Notes under the pieces: generated by a model
Told to the model about the DNA's origin: nothing
The model's database searches: none
Seen by the model: the letters and a program-made list of their open reading frames with translations, nothing else
Shown: positions 1-10,629 of the stretch, in pieces
How positions within the stretch are numbered: position 1 is the first letter of the stretch
How the letters are laid out: each line of letters starts with the position of its first letter
Translations under genes and position numbers: made by a program
DNA from: CAWAXW01 sp963786155
GTDB taxonomy: Bacteria > Actinomycetota > CADDZG01 > WHSQ01
Reading direction: 5' to 3'
DNA: 64,000 nucleotides
NCBI GenBank assembly: GCA_963786155.1
Contig: CAWAXW010000006.1
Span: forward strand, 1,240,001-1,304,000

Positions 1-60
1 GCCGAAGGCTTGCACGCCCACGCGCGCGCCGTCCGGGTTCGCCTCGACGGGAAGGCGTGA
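1..60 (+). CDS. hisD: Histidinol dehydrogenase, C-terminal end only
   Basis: The first 19 codons in frame 1 read AEGLHAHARAVRVRL and then stop at TGA (58-60). This matches the usual C-terminal end of HisD, the NAD-dependent enzyme of the last two steps of histidine synthesis. The next gene starts at GTG 57, overlapping this stop by four bases, and is hisC, which fits the standard actinobacterial order hisD-hisC-hisB. The rest of the gene lies outside the window. Confidence 0.8.
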   Translation, partial: AEGLHAHARAVRVRLDGKA

Positions 61-1170
61 AAGCTATGGAGCGGCCGCCGCTCGAGATCCGGGACGACTT
101 GCTGGAGGTGTCGCCATACGAGTCGCCACAGCTTCCGGCGCGTTTTCGCATGAACACGAACGAATCTCCGTATCCGCCTCCTCAGCCGGTTCTGGATGCC
201 GCTATCGGGGCATTGCGGGCTCTGGAGCTCAATCGCTATCCCGAGCACGATGCCTCGGAACTGGTGAATGCGGTCGCCGGGCACGCAGGCTGGTCTCCCG
301 AGTCGACCTGGCTTGCCAACGGCAGCAACGAGGTGTTCCTGCACCTGTTCCTCGCGTTCGGGGGGCCGGGCCGGCGAGCCCTGACCTTCGAGCCGTCGTA
401 CTCGTTGCATCGCCTCATCCCCCAGATGACCGGGACGGAGGTCGTCTCGGCTCCGCCGCGATGAGAGCTTTTCGGTCGACCCCGACGCAGCCGTGGCCGC
501 GATCCAACGGGAGCGCCCGCACATCACGATCGTGTGCAGCCCGAACAATCCCAGCGGCAACGTGACTCGGTCGGAAGTAGTCACGAAGCTCGCCGACGCG
601 ACGGACGGGATCATCGTCGTGGACGAGGCCTACATCGAGTTCGCCGGCGATCCCAAGGGCAACATCCGCGCGTTGCGAGACCACTCGAACCTTGTCGTGA
701 CGAGGACGCTGTCGAAGGCTTGGCGGCTGGCCGGAGCCCGCTTGGGCTACCTTCTGGGTCCCGGCTGGCTGATCGACGGCTTGGCCCGCGTCCGGCTTCC
801 CTACAACCTCTCCTCTCTCACTCAAGCCGTCGCGCTCGCCTCGATCGCGCACGCAGACGAGACGCTCGGCCGGATCGGATCGATCGTGACCGAGCGCGAC
901 CGGATCATCGAAGCTCTCGACAAGCTCGGCGTGGAGACGTTCCCTTCGGATGCGAACTTCGTCCTCTTCCGCGTCCCCGATGCGGCCTCGGTGTGGCAGG
1001 GTCTGCTGGATCGCGACGTGTTGATCCGTAATTACGCAACGCAAGACGGACTTGCGAACTGCCTTCGAGTTACGGCGGGCACGCCGGAGGAAACAGAAGC
1101 GTTCCTCGGCGCGATCGAGGAGGTACTCGGGGCGGGCTCGGCCGGACCGAAGAAGGAAGTGGCATCGTGA
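57..1170 (+). CDS. hisC: Histidinol-phosphate aminotransferase (one frameshift)
   Basis: PLP-dependent class I/II aminotransferase that converts imidazole acetol-phosphate to histidinol-phosphate. The N-terminal part shows [10 protein letters not shown]. The second part shows [18 protein letters not shown] and the PLP-lysine motif [15 protein letters not shown]. The frame breaks near 452-460: removing one base there joins the two parts as [19 protein letters not shown] and gives about 370 residues, the normal family length. I read the break as a one-base insertion error, not gene decay. Start is GTG 57 overlapping the hisD stop; the stop TGA overlaps the GTG of hisB, so translation is probably coupled. 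Confidence 0.9.
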
Positions 1171-1754
1171 GCAGGCGCGCCACCGTCGACAGATCCACAA
1201 CCGAGACCAAGGTCCGCGTCGAGCTCGATCTCGATGGGGGAGAGGTCAAGGTGTCGACCGGCGTCCCCTTCTTCGACCACATGCTGGATCAGCTCGGTCG
1301 TCACGGCCGCTTAGGTCTCACCATCGAGGCAACGGGCGACCTCGAGATCGACGCACACCACACCGTCGAGGACGTCGGCATAGTCCTGGGCGAGGCCCTG
1401 GCCGAGGCGCTGGGGGACAAGCGTGGCATCCGCCGCTATGGGGACGCGCTGGTTCCCATGGAGGAATCCCTCGCGCAGGCAGCTCTGGACATCTCCGGGC
1501 GACCCCTGCTCGTGTACGAAGCCGACCTCGCGGTCGAGGCGATCGGGCAGTTCGACGTTGGGCTCGCGCGAAGAGTTCTTTCAGGCCTTGTGCCGCAGCG
1601 CCGGACTGACGCTGCACGTCACCTTGCAACGGAACCGTGACCCCCACCACGGCGTCGAGGCCATCTTCAAAGCCGTCGCCCGCGCTCTGGGTCAAGCCGT
1701 GGAGCTGGATCCCCGCGGCGGGGACTCGTGCCGTCGACGAAGGGCGTGCTGTGA
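1167..1754 (+). CDS. hisB: Imidazoleglycerol-phosphate dehydratase (two compensating frameshifts)
   Basis: Dehydrates imidazole glycerol phosphate to imidazole acetol phosphate; a Mn-dependent enzyme. The metal-binding repeats are visible as [10 protein letters not shown] and, in a second frame, [17 protein letters not shown]. An extra base near 1568 moves the reading to another frame ([15 protein letters not shown]). A missing base near 1722 returns it to the first frame, where the gene ends in the canonical VPSTKGVL. The corrected length is 195 residues, normal for monofunctional HisB. It overlaps hisC and hisH by four bases each. Confidence 0.9.
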
Positions 1755-2331
1755 AAGTCGCGCGTGCTCGATCACGGGATGGGCAACCTGCGCAGCGTGG
1801 CCAAAGCCCTCGAGGCGGCCGGCGCGACGCGTGGATGTGACCAGCGACGCCGCGGCCATCGAGTCGGCCGACGGCCTCTGTATCCCGGGACAGGGGATCT
1901 TCGGACGCTGCATGAACAACCTGACGGAAGCCGGCATGGATGAGGTAGTCGGTTCGTGGATCGCGAGCGAGCGGCCGTTCCTCGGGATCTGCCTCGGCAT
2001 GCAGGTGCTCTTCGAATCGAGCGAGGAGGGTACGCAACCGGGCCTCGGCATCCTTGCCGGCGCCGTCAGACGGCTGCCGAACGGGAACGGGAACGCGCGT
2101 CCCGCACATCGGATGGAGCCTGGTGGGTGACGAGTACTACTACTTCGACCACTCCTACGCGGTACATCCCACGGATCACTCGATCGTGTCCGGCTGGGGC
2201 GAGCACGGCGAGCGTTTCGCCGCATCGATAACGGTCGGTGCGTTGACCGCGGTGCAATTCCACCCGGAGAAGAGCTCGGACGCCGGCATCGATCTGCTTC
2301 GAGGCTGGATCCGCAGCAAGGTCGCACATGA
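1751..2331 (+). CDS. hisH: Imidazole glycerol phosphate synthase, glutaminase subunit (several frameshifts)
   Basis: Class I glutamine amidotransferase that feeds ammonia to HisF. The nucleophile motif FLGICLGMQ and the His/Glu motif FHPEKS are both present, with GMGNLRSV near the N-terminus and CIPGQGIFG before the nucleophile. The reading frame shifts near 1760, 1826 and 2098 (one extra base each), and a missing base just before 2328 would place the stop TGA inside the ATGA of hisA. The corrected length is about 192 residues. Start is GTG 1751 overlapping the hisB stop. Confidence 0.85.
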
Positions 2332-3100
2332 GCTTCACCGTCTTCCCCGCGGTCGACATCTCGGAAGGCAAGTGCGTCCGGTTGATGCAGGGTGCGTTCG
2401 GGACCGAGACCGTCTACTCAGACGACCCCGTGAAGGTCGCGCGTCGGTTTCTGCAGCGCTGGGGCTCGTTGGCTTCACATCGTCGACCTCGACGGCGCGC
2501 GGACCGGGGTTCCTGCCAACCGCGACCTGGTGCTCGAAGTCGTCCGGCTAGCCGCATGCCCGGTTCAGGCAGGGGGAGGACTGCGGACGCTGGACGATGT
2601 CGAGGAAGTCCTGGCCGCCGGCGCCAACCGAGCGGTGCTGGGCACAGTGGCGCTCGAGGATCCGAGCGCAGCTGAGATCGGCCGCCGCTCGATACGGCGA
2701 GAAGATCGCGGTGTCGCTCGATGCGAGGGGCGGCGAGCTTTCGTCGCACGGGTGGACGGTCGGGTCCGGCATCCCCCTGCTGGATGCCGTGAAGGAATTC
2801 GAAGATGCCGGCGTCGCTTCCTTCATCTACACGGATGTGACCCGCGACGGAACCATGAAGGGGCCGGACATCGAGGGAACCTTGCGCCTTGCCCGCGAAA
2901 CAGCCCTGCCCGTGATCGCATCGGGCGGCATCGCAAGCCTGGACGAGCTGCGCACCGTCGCGCGCCTCTACCCGGAGGGCGTTACGGGTGCCATCGTGGG
3001 CCGCGCCCTCTACGAGCACAAGTTCTCGGTTCAAGACGCGAAGCTCGCGGCCGACGAGGCCGCGGCCGGTCGCGACGAGCCCCCGCTCGTAGAGCCGTAA
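2328..3100 (+). CDS. hisA: ProFAR isomerase (two frameshifts)
   Basis: TIM-barrel isomerase converting ProFAR to PRFAR. Recognisable parts are [17 protein letters not shown] (N-terminal catalytic Asp), [42 protein letters not shown] (second catalytic Asp) and [14 protein letters not shown]. One-base insertions near 2460 and 2690 interrupt it; the corrected length is about 256 residues. Many actinobacteria use the bifunctional PriA here, which also does the TrpF step. The PriA phosphate/substrate loop (RGRGW) is replaced by SSHGW, so this looks like a classical monofunctional HisA; that is inference from motif only. Confidence 0.88.
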
Positions 3101-3109
3101 GCAGCGCTA

Positions 3110-3910
3110 ATGCCCACGAAGCGCATAGTCCCGTGCCTGGACGTCGACAAGGGGCGGGTGGTCAAAGGTGTCCGGTTCCTCGACCTGAGGGACGCCGGCG
3201 ATCCGGTCGAGCTTGCGGCCAGGTACGACGATGAGGGCGCCGACGAGCTCGTCTTCTTGGACATCACCGCATCGTTCGAGCAGCGCGGGCACATCCTCGA
3301 TGTAGCGGCACGCACGGCCGAGACGGTTTTCATCCCGTTGACCGTCGGCGGGGGCGTGCGGTCGGTCGAGGACGTATCGGCGCTTCTGCGAGCCGGGGCC
3401 GACAAGGTTGCGATCAACACGGCGGCGGTGCAACGCCCGGACATAGTGAGGGAAGCCGCTGATGAGTTCGGCGCTCAAGCGATCGTCGTCGCGATCGACG
3501 CGCGTAGCCTCGAGCAATCGTGCGGCGACAGATCGTGGGAGGTCTTCGTCAATGGGGGCAGGACACCGACGGGGCTCGATGCGGTGCGCTGGGCGCGCAT
3601 GGTCTGCGAGCTGGGTGCCGGAGAGATCCTGCTTACATCCATGGACAGAGACGGGACCACCGACGGCTACGACCTAGAGCTAACGCGGGCAGTTTCCGAT
3701 GCAGTGCCGGTTCCCGTCATCGCGTCGGGTGGGGCGGGCACGCCCGATCACCTTGCAGATGCCGTCGATCCCGAACGCGGCGCGGCGGAGGCTGCTCTTG
3801 CGGCTTCCGTCTTCCATTTCCAAACGTTCTCGATCGCCGACGCGAAGCAGGCGCTCCTAGCGCGAAACCTGCCCGTTAGGATGCCGCAGTCAGAGAGGGG
3901 GACCCATTGA
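3110..3910 (+). CDS. hisF: Imidazole glycerol phosphate synthase, cyclase subunit
   Basis: TIM-barrel synthase that, with HisH, makes imidazole glycerol phosphate and AICAR. The frame is intact at 266 residues. The first catalytic Asp lies in [12 protein letters not shown] and the second in [13 protein letters not shown] and [14 protein letters not shown] are typical family motifs. It starts ten bases after hisA and its TGA stop overlaps the TTG start of the next gene. Confidence 0.95.
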   Translation: MPTKRIVPCLDVDKGRVVKGVRFLDLRDAGDPVELAARYDDEGADELVFLDITASFEQRGHILDVAARTAETVFIPLTVGGGVRSVEDVSALLRAGADKVAINTAAVQRPDIVREAADEFGAQAIVVAIDARSLEQSCGDRSWEVFVNGGRTPTGLDAVRWARMVCELGAGEILLTSMDRDGTTDGYDLELTRAVSDAVPVPVIASGGAGTPDHLADAVDPERGAAEAALAASVFHFQTFSIADAKQALLARNLPVRMPQSERGTH

Positions 3911-5050
3911 CCTGGCTCCTTTACGACGATGCACTCCGCAGCAGGGAGCTGCGCCACGAGATAGCCGAGCCCATCGGGGATCCTGTCGCGTTCATCGAGC
4001 ACGAAGGCAAACGGATCGCGATCACGAGCATCCTCGAGGAGGCCATCCTCGCGAAACGAGAAGACGTCATCGACGAGGTCTGGACAACGTCGCAGCTCGG
4101 TATGGATGAGTTGGTGAAGGACGGGTCGATGGCGGAGCCGCTGATCGGCCCCGAGATCGTCCTGCGTGCGTTGAGGAAGCTTGGTTGCGAAGAGGTCCGA
4201 GTCCCGGGGACCTTCAGGGTCCTCGTGGCCGACTACCTACGCGCCGCCGGCATCGACGTGACCGTCGACGAGGAAGCGTGGGCAGAACGCAGGCGCAAGA
4301 AGGCTCCCTGGGAACTAGAGGGGATCGAACGTGCGCAGCGCGCGGCCGAGACGGCGATGCTTACCGCGGGTCGGATGTTGCGAGAGGCAGAGCCGACCTC
4401 GAACAACAGGCTGAGATTCGACGGTGAGATCCTCACTGCCGAGTGGGTTCGAGAAGCGATGGTCGCCGAGTTGCTCAGCCAAGGGGCCGAGAGCGAAGAG
4501 ATCCTCGTGCAGTCGGGTGACGCATGGGCCGGCGGTCACGAGCTGGGCTCGGGGCCCATCATTCCCGATGCCACGTGCATCATCGACTGCTTCCCCCGGG
4601 ACCGTCGCAGCGGCGCGTATACGGACATGACCCGGACGTTCGTCCCCGGTTCGGCGTCGGCCGAGGTCGAGCAACTGCACAAGCTCTGTGTCGCGGCCCT
4701 CGAACTCGCATTCGATTCACTCAAGCCGGGTTCGTCGGACGCGTACGAAAAGGTTGCGGAGCACTTCCACGATCAGGGGTTCGCCACCCAAAGACATCAC
4801 GAAGGACCCGAACCGCTCAAGGATGGGTTCTTCCATTCACTCGGCCACGGGGTTGGGCTCGACGTACACGAGAGGCCCTGGATGGGACGCAGATCGGATC
4901 CGCTGGTCGAAGGCGACGTCATCGCAGTCGAGCCCGGCCTGTATGTCTCGGGCGTCGGCGGCGTTCGTCTTGAAGACACGGTCGATCGTGACCGCCTCCG
5001 GCGTCCAACATTTCACCGAACCCTTCCCCTACGCATTGGAACCGGTGTGA
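3907..5050 (+). CDS. M24 family metallopeptidase, Xaa-Pro aminopeptidase-like (one frameshift)
   Basis: Probable cytosolic proline-specific aminopeptidase with a pita-bread fold. All five metal ligands can be placed: Asp in CIIDCFP, Asp in YTDMTRTF, His in [15 protein letters not shown], Glu in VEPGLYV and Glu in VRLEDTV. The N-terminal half is the usual creatinase-like domain. An extra base near 4984 fuses the frame with hisI downstream. With it removed, the protein ends [20 protein letters not shown] at TGA 5048-5050, giving about 380 residues. TTG start 3907 overlaps the hisF stop. A peptidase here inside the his operon is unusual; no role in histidine synthesis is known. Confidence 0.85.
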
Positions 5051-5370
5051 AACCCGAAGACCTGAAATACGACGACAACGGATTGCTGCCCGTGATCGTG
5101 CAGGACGGCGCGACCAAAGACGTTCTGATGCTGGCCTATGCGGATGCGGAAGCGGTGCGCCGGACGCTGGACTCGGGAACGACGTGGTTCTGGAGCCGTT
5201 CCCGTCAGGAGTATTGGAACAAGGGGGCGACGTCCGGCAACGTCCAGAAGGTGCTCGAGATCCGCTACGACTGCGATTCGGACGCGCTCCTCGTTCTGGC
5301 GGATCCGGCCGGCCCGGCCTGCCACACGGGGGAGACCTCGTGCTTCTATCGCACCTTTAGTGCTGAGTGA
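5047..5370 (+). CDS. hisI: Phosphoribosyl-AMP cyclohydrolase
   Basis: Zn/Mg-dependent enzyme opening the purine ring of PR-AMP. The GTG at 5047 overlaps the corrected stop of the M24 peptidase gene, giving 107 residues, a normal length for a stand-alone HisI. The family signature is complete: [19 protein letters not shown], the metal motif DCDSD, and the zinc cysteines in CHTGETSCF. Read without correcting the upstream indel, it appears fused to the peptidase; I consider that fusion artificial. Its stop overlaps the GTG start of trpE, joining the his and trp genes in one transcript. Confidence 0.92.
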   Translation: MKPEDLKYDDNGLLPVIVQDGATKDVLMLAYADAEAVRRTLDSGTTWFWSRSRQEYWNKGATSGNVQKVLEIRYDCDSDALLVLADPAGPACHTGETSCFYRTFSAE

Positions 5371-6869
5371 TCGGATACCGGCCTAGTCGACCGGAGTTCC
5401 GTGAGCTGATCCGCGACCACTCGATCGTGCCCGTTTGGCGCGAGGTCCTCGCCGACGTCCAGACGCCGGTGGCGGCGTTCCTGCGGCTCGATCCCGGACC
5501 GAACGGCTTCCTTCTCGAAAGCGTCGAAGGAGGCGAGCGATGGGCGCGGTACTCGTTCCTCGGCGGCGACGCGTTCGCGATCGTCAAGGCCAAGGACGGA
5601 AGGGTGTGGACGCAGGGCGACCCACTGGTTGCCCCAGACGAGGGTGAGCCGCCGCTCGCCTACGTGCGCCGGCTCCTGGAGGCATGTCGCGCTCCGCGCT
5701 TGGAGGGACTGCCGCCTTTGCATGGCGGCGCGGTCGGCTACATCGGCTACGACTGCGTGCGCGAGCTCGAGCACCTGCCGGAGGCCCCTCCCGACGACCT
5801 GGGGTTACCCGATCTCGCCCTATTGCTCACGCGCACGTTCGTCGTGTTCGACCACTTCACCCAACGCGCAGTCGTCATAACGAACGTGGCGAGACCGAGC
5901 GACGTCGATGCCGCTTACGACGACGCGATCGAGAGATGCGAGGAGCTCATCGAGCGGCTTGCCGCTCCTGTTGCGGCGCCGCCACTCGATTCCGACATCG
6001 GGAGACCGGTCTCGTTCCTCCCGAGCGTCGACGACGATGAGTACGGGCGTTGGGTCGAGCGCTGTCGCGAGCACATCTACGCTGGGGACATCTTCCAGGT
6101 CGTTCCGTCGCGACGGTTCGAGGCTCCGATCTCGGGCTCGGCCTTCGGTGCCTACCGGATCCTTCGGACCCTGAACCCGAGTCCTTATATGTACTTCCTG
6201 CGCTTCGGTGAGGGCGATGGACACGAGTCCTTCGAGATCGCCGGATCGTCCCCCGAGCCCATGGTGCGAGTTACCGGCGACCACGTCGTTACCCGCCCTA
6301 TCGTGGGAACCCGGCGCAGGGGTGCGACGCCAGAGGAGGACGCCGCGATCGAAAGGGACTTCCTCGAGGACGAGAAGGAAGTCGCGGAGCACGTGATGCT
6401 CGTGGACCTGGCTCGCAACGACGTTGGCCGGGTCGCGCGCTACGGGACGGTCTCGGTGGACGAGCTAATGGTCATCGAGCGCTACTCGCATGTGATGCAC
6501 ATCGTCTCGAGCGTGAGCGGCAGGCTCCGGGAAGACCTCGATGCTTTCGATGCCCTGACCGCATGCTTTCCCGCCGGAACGCTGTCCGGCGCGCCCAAGG
6601 TGCGCGCGATGCAGATCATCGATTCGCTCGAGCGCACGCGCCGCGGCCCCTACGGTGGCGTGGTCGGCTATATCGATTTCTCGGGCAACGTGGACACGTG
6701 CATAACCATCCGAACGATCGTCGCGACTCAAGGCCGCGCCTTCGTTCAGGCCGGGGCTGGAGTCGTCGCCGACTCGGTCGCAGACTACGAGGCGCAAGAA
6801 ACGCGCAACAAGGCAGAGGGCGTGCTGAAGGCCGTCGTCGCCGCGGCTCCCGCCGCTCAGCCTTCGTAG
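5367..6869 (+). CDS. trpE: Anthranilate synthase component I
   Basis: Chorismate-utilising enzyme making anthranilate with glutamine-derived ammonia from TrpG, which is not in the window. Intact, 500 residues. The N-terminal feedback (tryptophan) site motif [16 protein letters not shown] is clear, and the catalytic half shows [39 protein letters not shown] and [18 protein letters not shown] start 5367 overlaps the hisI stop. The 3' end overlaps the end of the opposite-strand PRC gene by 13 bases. Confidence 0.95.
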   Translation: MIGYRPSRPEFRELIRDHSIVPVWREVLADVQTPVAAFLRLDPGPNGFLLESVEGGERWARYSFLGGDAFAIVKAKDGRVWTQGDPLVAPDEGEPPLAYVRRLLEACRAPRLEGLPPLHGGAVGYIGYDCVRELEHLPEAPPDDLGLPDLALLLTRTFVVFDHFTQRAVVITNVARPSDVDAAYDDAIERCEELIERLAAPVAAPPLDSDIGRPVSFLPSVDDDEYGRWVERCREHIYAGDIFQVVPSRRFEAPISGSAFGAYRILRTLNPSPYMYFLRFGEGDGHESFEIAGSSPEPMVRVTGDHVVTRPIVGTRRRGATPEEDAAIERDFLEDEKEVAEHVMLVDLARNDVGRVARYGTVSVDELMVIERYSHVMHIVSSVSGRLREDLDAFDALTACFPAGTLSGAPKVRAMQIIDSLERTRRGPYGGVVGYIDFSGNVDTCITIRTIVATQGRAFVQAGAGVVADSVADYEAQETRNKAEGVLKAVVAAAPAAQPS

Positions 6870-7126
6870 ATTGGTAGGGCGCGGGCCTCTTTCTCAGGGA
6901 TATTGAGTCGTACGGCTTTGTTCGTGAGGCTCTCGATCGTGTCCGCGGGGATCAACTGAGGCGTCATGTCGATCAGCCCCGAACGAACTACCAAGCCCGA
7001 GAAGATGTCCTCTGCCTCGTCGGCCACGATCTCGGTCACCCGACCGATCTCCTGCCCGTCGGACGAAAAGATGGGCGTTCCTTTATCCAGAGCCAACCAG
7101 GCGATGGGTCGTTCTTCGTCACTCAT
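6857..7126 (-). CDS. PRC-barrel-like small protein
   Basis: Reading from ATG 7126 gives 89 residues with PIFSSDGQEIGRVTEIVADEAEDIFSGLVVRSG and a LIPADTIESL segment. This is the pattern of PRC-barrel/DUF2171 proteins, small beta-barrels that mediate protein or RNA contacts. An upstream extension of the frame is rich in Arg and out of character, so the ATG 7126 start is preferred. It lies on the opposite strand between trpE and the lipoprotein gene. Function unknown. Confidence 0.7.
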   Translation of the reverse strand: MSDEERPIAWLALDKGTPIFSSDGQEIGRVTEIVADEAEDIFSGLVVRSGLIDMTPQLIPADTIESLTNKAVRLNIPEKEARALPIYEG

Positions 7127-7144
7127 GGCGCTGATACTACGCGG

Positions 7145-7912
7145 ATGACCAGCCGCGTCCTCATTCTCTCGATCCTCTGCCTGTTCCTGGGCGCTTGTGG
7201 CGGCGACGGGAACCCCACGGCCGCGCCGCGCTCGAGCCCCTCCGGCCCCCCGGACGTGCAGGTGCAAGCCGTGGAAGCACACGCTCGATCGCTCGACGAA
7301 GATCTGGGGCCGCGCCCCCCGGGTCGCAGGCCGAGCAGATCGCCTCGACCTACGTGCTTGGCCACCTCCAGTCGGCCGGGTATCTGGTGCGGCTCGACGC
7401 GGTGCCGGTCAGAGACCTCGTCGAGTCGACGGACGTGGTCGCGATCGGCCCGGGCGGCGAGGAGCCCTCGGTGGTCGTTGCCGCTCCATACGACACCGAG
7501 CCGAACCAAGCGACCGGCGGCGCGGAAGTTGGCGTGCTGCTCGAAGTGGCCCGCGCTCTTCGAGTCGCGGACCCGGAGCACGAGGTCCACTTCGCCGCTC
7601 TCGGAGCCGAGCACGACGTGGAAGAAGGAGCCCTCGGGTCACGACGACTCGCTGCAGATCTTGCTGGACGACGAAGTCGATCCCGAGATCGTCTACATCA
7701 CGCCGTCGGAAGACAAAGGTCTCTCGATCATCGGTGGGGGACCTGGCGATCGCCTGAGGGCTCTCGCGGACGAGATGGGTATCAAGGTGGTTCCCGGCAG
7801 CTCGCCCCCCGGCCTGGACGTGTTCGAGAGCGCCGGCTTCGCAGCGGCCGCCCTGTCCGGCGACGCCGAGGAAGTGGGCCCGTTGCTGCTCGCCTTCTTG
7901 GCCAACCATTAG
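7145..7912 (+). CDS. Lipoprotein related to M28 peptidases, probably inactive (two frameshifts)
   Basis: The signal peptide ends in the lipobox LGAC (Cys 18), so this is probably a surface lipoprotein. A missing base in the C-run near 7315-7321 and an extra base near 7663 split the frame. Corrected, the protein reads EQIASTYVLGHLQSAGY, VVVAAPYDTEP, HEVHFAALGAE and EGALGSRRLAADLLDDEVDPEIVYI. That is the M28 aminopeptidase pattern, but the first metal-binding His of the usual AHYD motif is Pro here (APYD), so zinc-peptidase activity is doubtful. About 255 residues. It sits where M. tuberculosis has a different gene (Rv1610) between trpE and trpC. Confidence 0.65.
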   Translation: MTSRVLILSILCLFLGACGGDGNPTAAPRSSPSGPPDVQVQAVEAHARSLDEDLGPRPPGRRPSRSPRPTCLATSSRPGIWCGSTRCRSETSSSRRTWSRSARAARSPRWSLPLHTTPSRTKRPAARKLACCSKWPALFESRTRSTRSTSPLSEPSTTWKKEPSGHDDSLQILLDDEVDPEIVYITPSEDKGLSIIGGGPGDRLRALADEMGIKVVPGSSPPGLDVFESAGFAAAALSGDAEEVGPLLLAFLANH

Positions 7913-7922
7913 GGTCGCTTCG

Positions 7923-8690
7923 ATGTCATTCCTGGACGAGATCATGCGATCCACGGTCGCGCGCGTGGCCGCGCTGCAGGGGGCCGCGGCTCACCTCGAG
8001 CGGGAACTGGTCGGTATCGAGCCACCCCGTGACTTCGGTGCCTCGTTGCGTGGTCCCAAGACGACCGTGATCGCCGAGATCAAGCGGGCGACACCTCTCA
8101 AGGGACCTCTGGATCTCGATCTCGACGCGGCTACAACGTCTCGCGTGTTTGCCGCCGGAGGAGCGGCGGCGATATCCGTGCTGACCGAGCCCGACCATTT
8201 CAAGGGGTCGCTCGAAGACCTGACGGCGGCTCGTGGCGCGGGTTTGCCCGTGCTGCGCAAGGACTTCATCGTCGACGAGCTGCAGGTGCTCGAGGCGCGC
8301 GCCGCAGGGGCCGACGCCGTCTTGGTGATCGTGCGGATCGTGGACGATGCCGCTCTCCGGGCGCTCACGAAGGCGATCGAAGACCTCGGAATGGACGCTC
8401 TGGTCGAGGTCCACGACGAGCCCGAATTAGAGCGAGCGCTCGGCGCAGAGGCAACCTTGATCGGCGTCAACCACCGCGACCTCGGCACGTTCGAAGTCGA
8501 TCCCGATCGCACGGCGAAGCTCGCGCCCGAGGTTCCGTCGGGGTGCACGGTCGTGGCCCTGTCGGGCGTCACCCGCCGCGAAGAAGTGATTGCGTTGGGC
8601 GCGGCAGGAGCGCACTCCGTACTCGTGGGAGAGACACTAGTCACTGCCGCGGATCCCGCCGAGCGCCTGCGCGAGCTGCTCGGCCGATGA
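7923..8690 (+). CDS. trpC: Indole-3-glycerol phosphate synthase
   Basis: Closes the indole ring from CdRP in tryptophan synthesis. Intact, 255 residues, TIM barrel. Catalytic regions are visible as [49 protein letters not shown] and [14 protein letters not shown], followed by the phosphate-binding end [15 protein letters not shown]. The usual KRxSPSKG loop is KRATPLKG here, a mild variation. Its stop overlaps the trpB start in ATGA. Confidence 0.95.
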   Translation: MSFLDEIMRSTVARVAALQGAAAHLERELVGIEPPRDFGASLRGPKTTVIAEIKRATPLKGPLDLDLDAATTSRVFAAGGAAAISVLTEPDHFKGSLEDLTAARGAGLPVLRKDFIVDELQVLEARAAGADAVLVIVRIVDDAALRALTKAIEDLGMDALVEVHDEPELERALGAEATLIGVNHRDLGTFEVDPDRTAKLAPEVPSGCTVVALSGVTRREEVIALGAAGAHSVLVGETLVTAADPAERLRELLGR

Positions 8691-9856
8691 ACGTTCCGGA
8701 CGATGCAGGACGCTTCGGGGAGTTCGGAGGACGGTTCGTGCCCGAGGCCTTGATGAGCGCGCTCATCGAACTGGAGAGGTCGTGGGAGACGGCGAGTCTG
8801 GACCCGGAGTTCGAAAGCGAGCTCGAGGGTTTGCTTACAACGGTCGTGGGGCGGCCCACGCCGCTCTATGAAGCGGCTCGTTTGTCCGAGCGAGTGGGGG
8901 CTCGGGTGTGGCTCAAGCGCGAGGACCTCGCGCACACAGGCGCGCACAAGATCAACAACACGATGGGCCAGCTTCTCCTCGCCCGGCGGATGGGCAAGAG
9001 GCGGATCATCGCGGAGACGGGAGCCGGCCAGCACGGTGTTGCGACAGCGACCGCCGCGGCCTACTTCGGGCTCCCATGCGTCGTCTACATGGGCGCGACC
9101 GATGTCGGACGCCAACATCTCAACGTCGTGAGGATGAAGATGCTCGGGGCCGAAGTCGTTCCGGTCGAGGCGGGCTCGGCGACGCTCAAGGACGCGATCA
9201 ACGAAGCTCTGCGCGATTGGGTCACGAACGTCGAGGACACGTACTACGTGATCGGCTCGGTGGTGGGCCCGCACCCATACCCGGAGATAGTCGCGAGCCT
9301 GCAGTCCGTGATCGGGCGTGAGGCGCGTGCGCAGTTCCTCGCGGCCACCGACCGCCTTCCCGACGAAGTGATCGCCTGCGTCGGTGGAGGTTCCAACGCG
9401 CTGGGGTTGTTCCGCCCGTTCTATCGCGACGAGTCGGTTGCGTTGGTCGGCGTCGAGGCGGCGGGCGAAGGCCTCGATCGTCGTCACGGCGCATCGATCA
9501 CAGCGGGGGAGGCCGGGGTTCTTCACGGCGCGCGGACACTTGTGCTGCAAGACGAAGAGGGACTTATCGCGGACGCGCATTCGATCTCGGCCGGACTCGA
9601 CTATCCGGGGGTCGGGCCCGAACACGCGTGGCTCGCGGGAACGGGCCGAGCGCGCTACGAAACTGCTACCGATGAAGAGGCGCTGAAGGCATTCGGCGTG
9701 CTGGCCGAGACCGAGGGGATCATCCCGGCGCTCGAACCCGCGCACGCGCTTGCATACGTGCTGCGCAGGAACGGAGGCGGCGAGCTGCTCGTCGCGTTGT
9801 CGGGCCGAGGCGACAAGGATGTCGCGACCGTGGCCGATGTAATCGCGGAATCATGA
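8687..9856 (+). CDS. trpB: Tryptophan synthase beta chain
   Basis: PLP enzyme condensing indole with serine. Intact, 389 residues from ATG 8687, chosen because it overlaps the trpC stop and begins the typical [16 protein letters not shown]. The PLP lysine is Lys88 in HTGAHKINN; the phosphate-binding loop is [26 protein letters not shown] and HAWL confirm the TrpB1 family that pairs with TrpA. The trpA start overlaps its stop. Confidence 0.96.
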   Translation: MNVPDDAGRFGEFGGRFVPEALMSALIELERSWETASLDPEFESELEGLLTTVVGRPTPLYEAARLSERVGARVWLKREDLAHTGAHKINNTMGQLLLARRMGKRRIIAETGAGQHGVATATAAAYFGLPCVVYMGATDVGRQHLNVVRMKMLGAEVVPVEAGSATLKDAINEALRDWVTNVEDTYYVIGSVVGPHPYPEIVASLQSVIGREARAQFLAATDRLPDEVIACVGGGSNALGLFRPFYRDESVALVGVEAAGEGLDRRHGASITAGEAGVLHGARTLVLQDEEGLIADAHSISAGLDYPGVGPEHAWLAGTGRARYETATDEEALKAFGVLAETEGIIPALEPAHALAYVLRRNGGGELLVALSGRGDKDVATVADVIAES

Positions 9857-10629
9857 CCGAATTGCTTAACTCGTTGCGGGCGGTGACCGCGTCGGGCCGC
9901 AAGCTCCTCGTCCCCTATGTCATGGGAGGGATCCCCGACCGCGAGGGATTCGTGGCCGCAGCGACCGCGCTTGCTCCTTTCGCGGACGTGATGGAGATCG
10001 GGCTCCCGTACTCCGACCCGCTGATGGACGGGCCGGTGATCGCGGCCGCGGGGGAGCGCGCGATCGCCGCCGGGATCGGCCCCATCGAAGCCCTAGACCT
10101 TGCCGGAGGGATTTCAGCCGAGGTGCCGCGGGTCGCCATGACCTACTACAACCCCGTGCACCATCTCGGGGAGGCCGAGTTCTGTGCCCGGGCCGCCAAG
10201 TCGGGCTTCTCCGGGCTGATCGTCCCCGACCTCCCGGTCGAGGAGTCGGGCAGCCTGCGAGCAGCAGCAGCTGAGGCGGGTCTGGCCTGGATCCCCCTGG
10301 TCGCCCCCACCTCTCCTCCGGACCGGGTCGAGGCCATCGCGGCCACGGCCACTGGGTTCATCTATGCGGTCTCGACCCTCGGGGTCACCGGGGTCCGGAC
10401 GTCACTATCGGAGCGAGCCGCCACGGTGGTGGGCGCCTGCCGGGCCGCCAGCGACCTCCCCGTCTGCGTCGGGATCGGCGTGTCCAATGCCGAGCAGGCC
10501 CTGGCGGCGGCAGAGGTGGCCGACGGCGTCGTAATAGGAAGCGCGATCGTCGCCCGGATCCTGGAGCAAGGCCCCACCGCAGCCGCCGAGTTCCTTGCCG
10601 GCATCAGAGCCGCTCTGGACCAGGCCTGA
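9853..10629 (+). CDS. trpA: Tryptophan synthase alpha chain
   Basis: Cleaves indole-3-glycerol phosphate and channels indole to TrpB. Intact, 258 residues. The catalytic acids correspond to Glu48 ([12 protein letters not shown]) and Asp59 (LMDGP). [21 protein letters not shown] and [13 protein letters not shown] are family motifs. Last gene of the his-trp cluster. trpD, trpF and trpG are not in the window. The following 221 bases (10630-10850) hold no convincing gene. Confidence 0.95.
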   Translation: MTELLNSLRAVTASGRKLLVPYVMGGIPDREGFVAAATALAPFADVMEIGLPYSDPLMDGPVIAAAGERAIAAGIGPIEALDLAGGISAEVPRVAMTYYNPVHHLGEAEFCARAAKSGFSGLIVPDLPVEESGSLRAAAAEAGLAWIPLVAPTSPPDRVEAIAATATGFIYAVSTLGVTGVRTSLSERAATVVGACRAASDLPVCVGIGVSNAEQALAAAEVADGVVIGSAIVARILEQGPTAAAEFLAGIRAALDQA

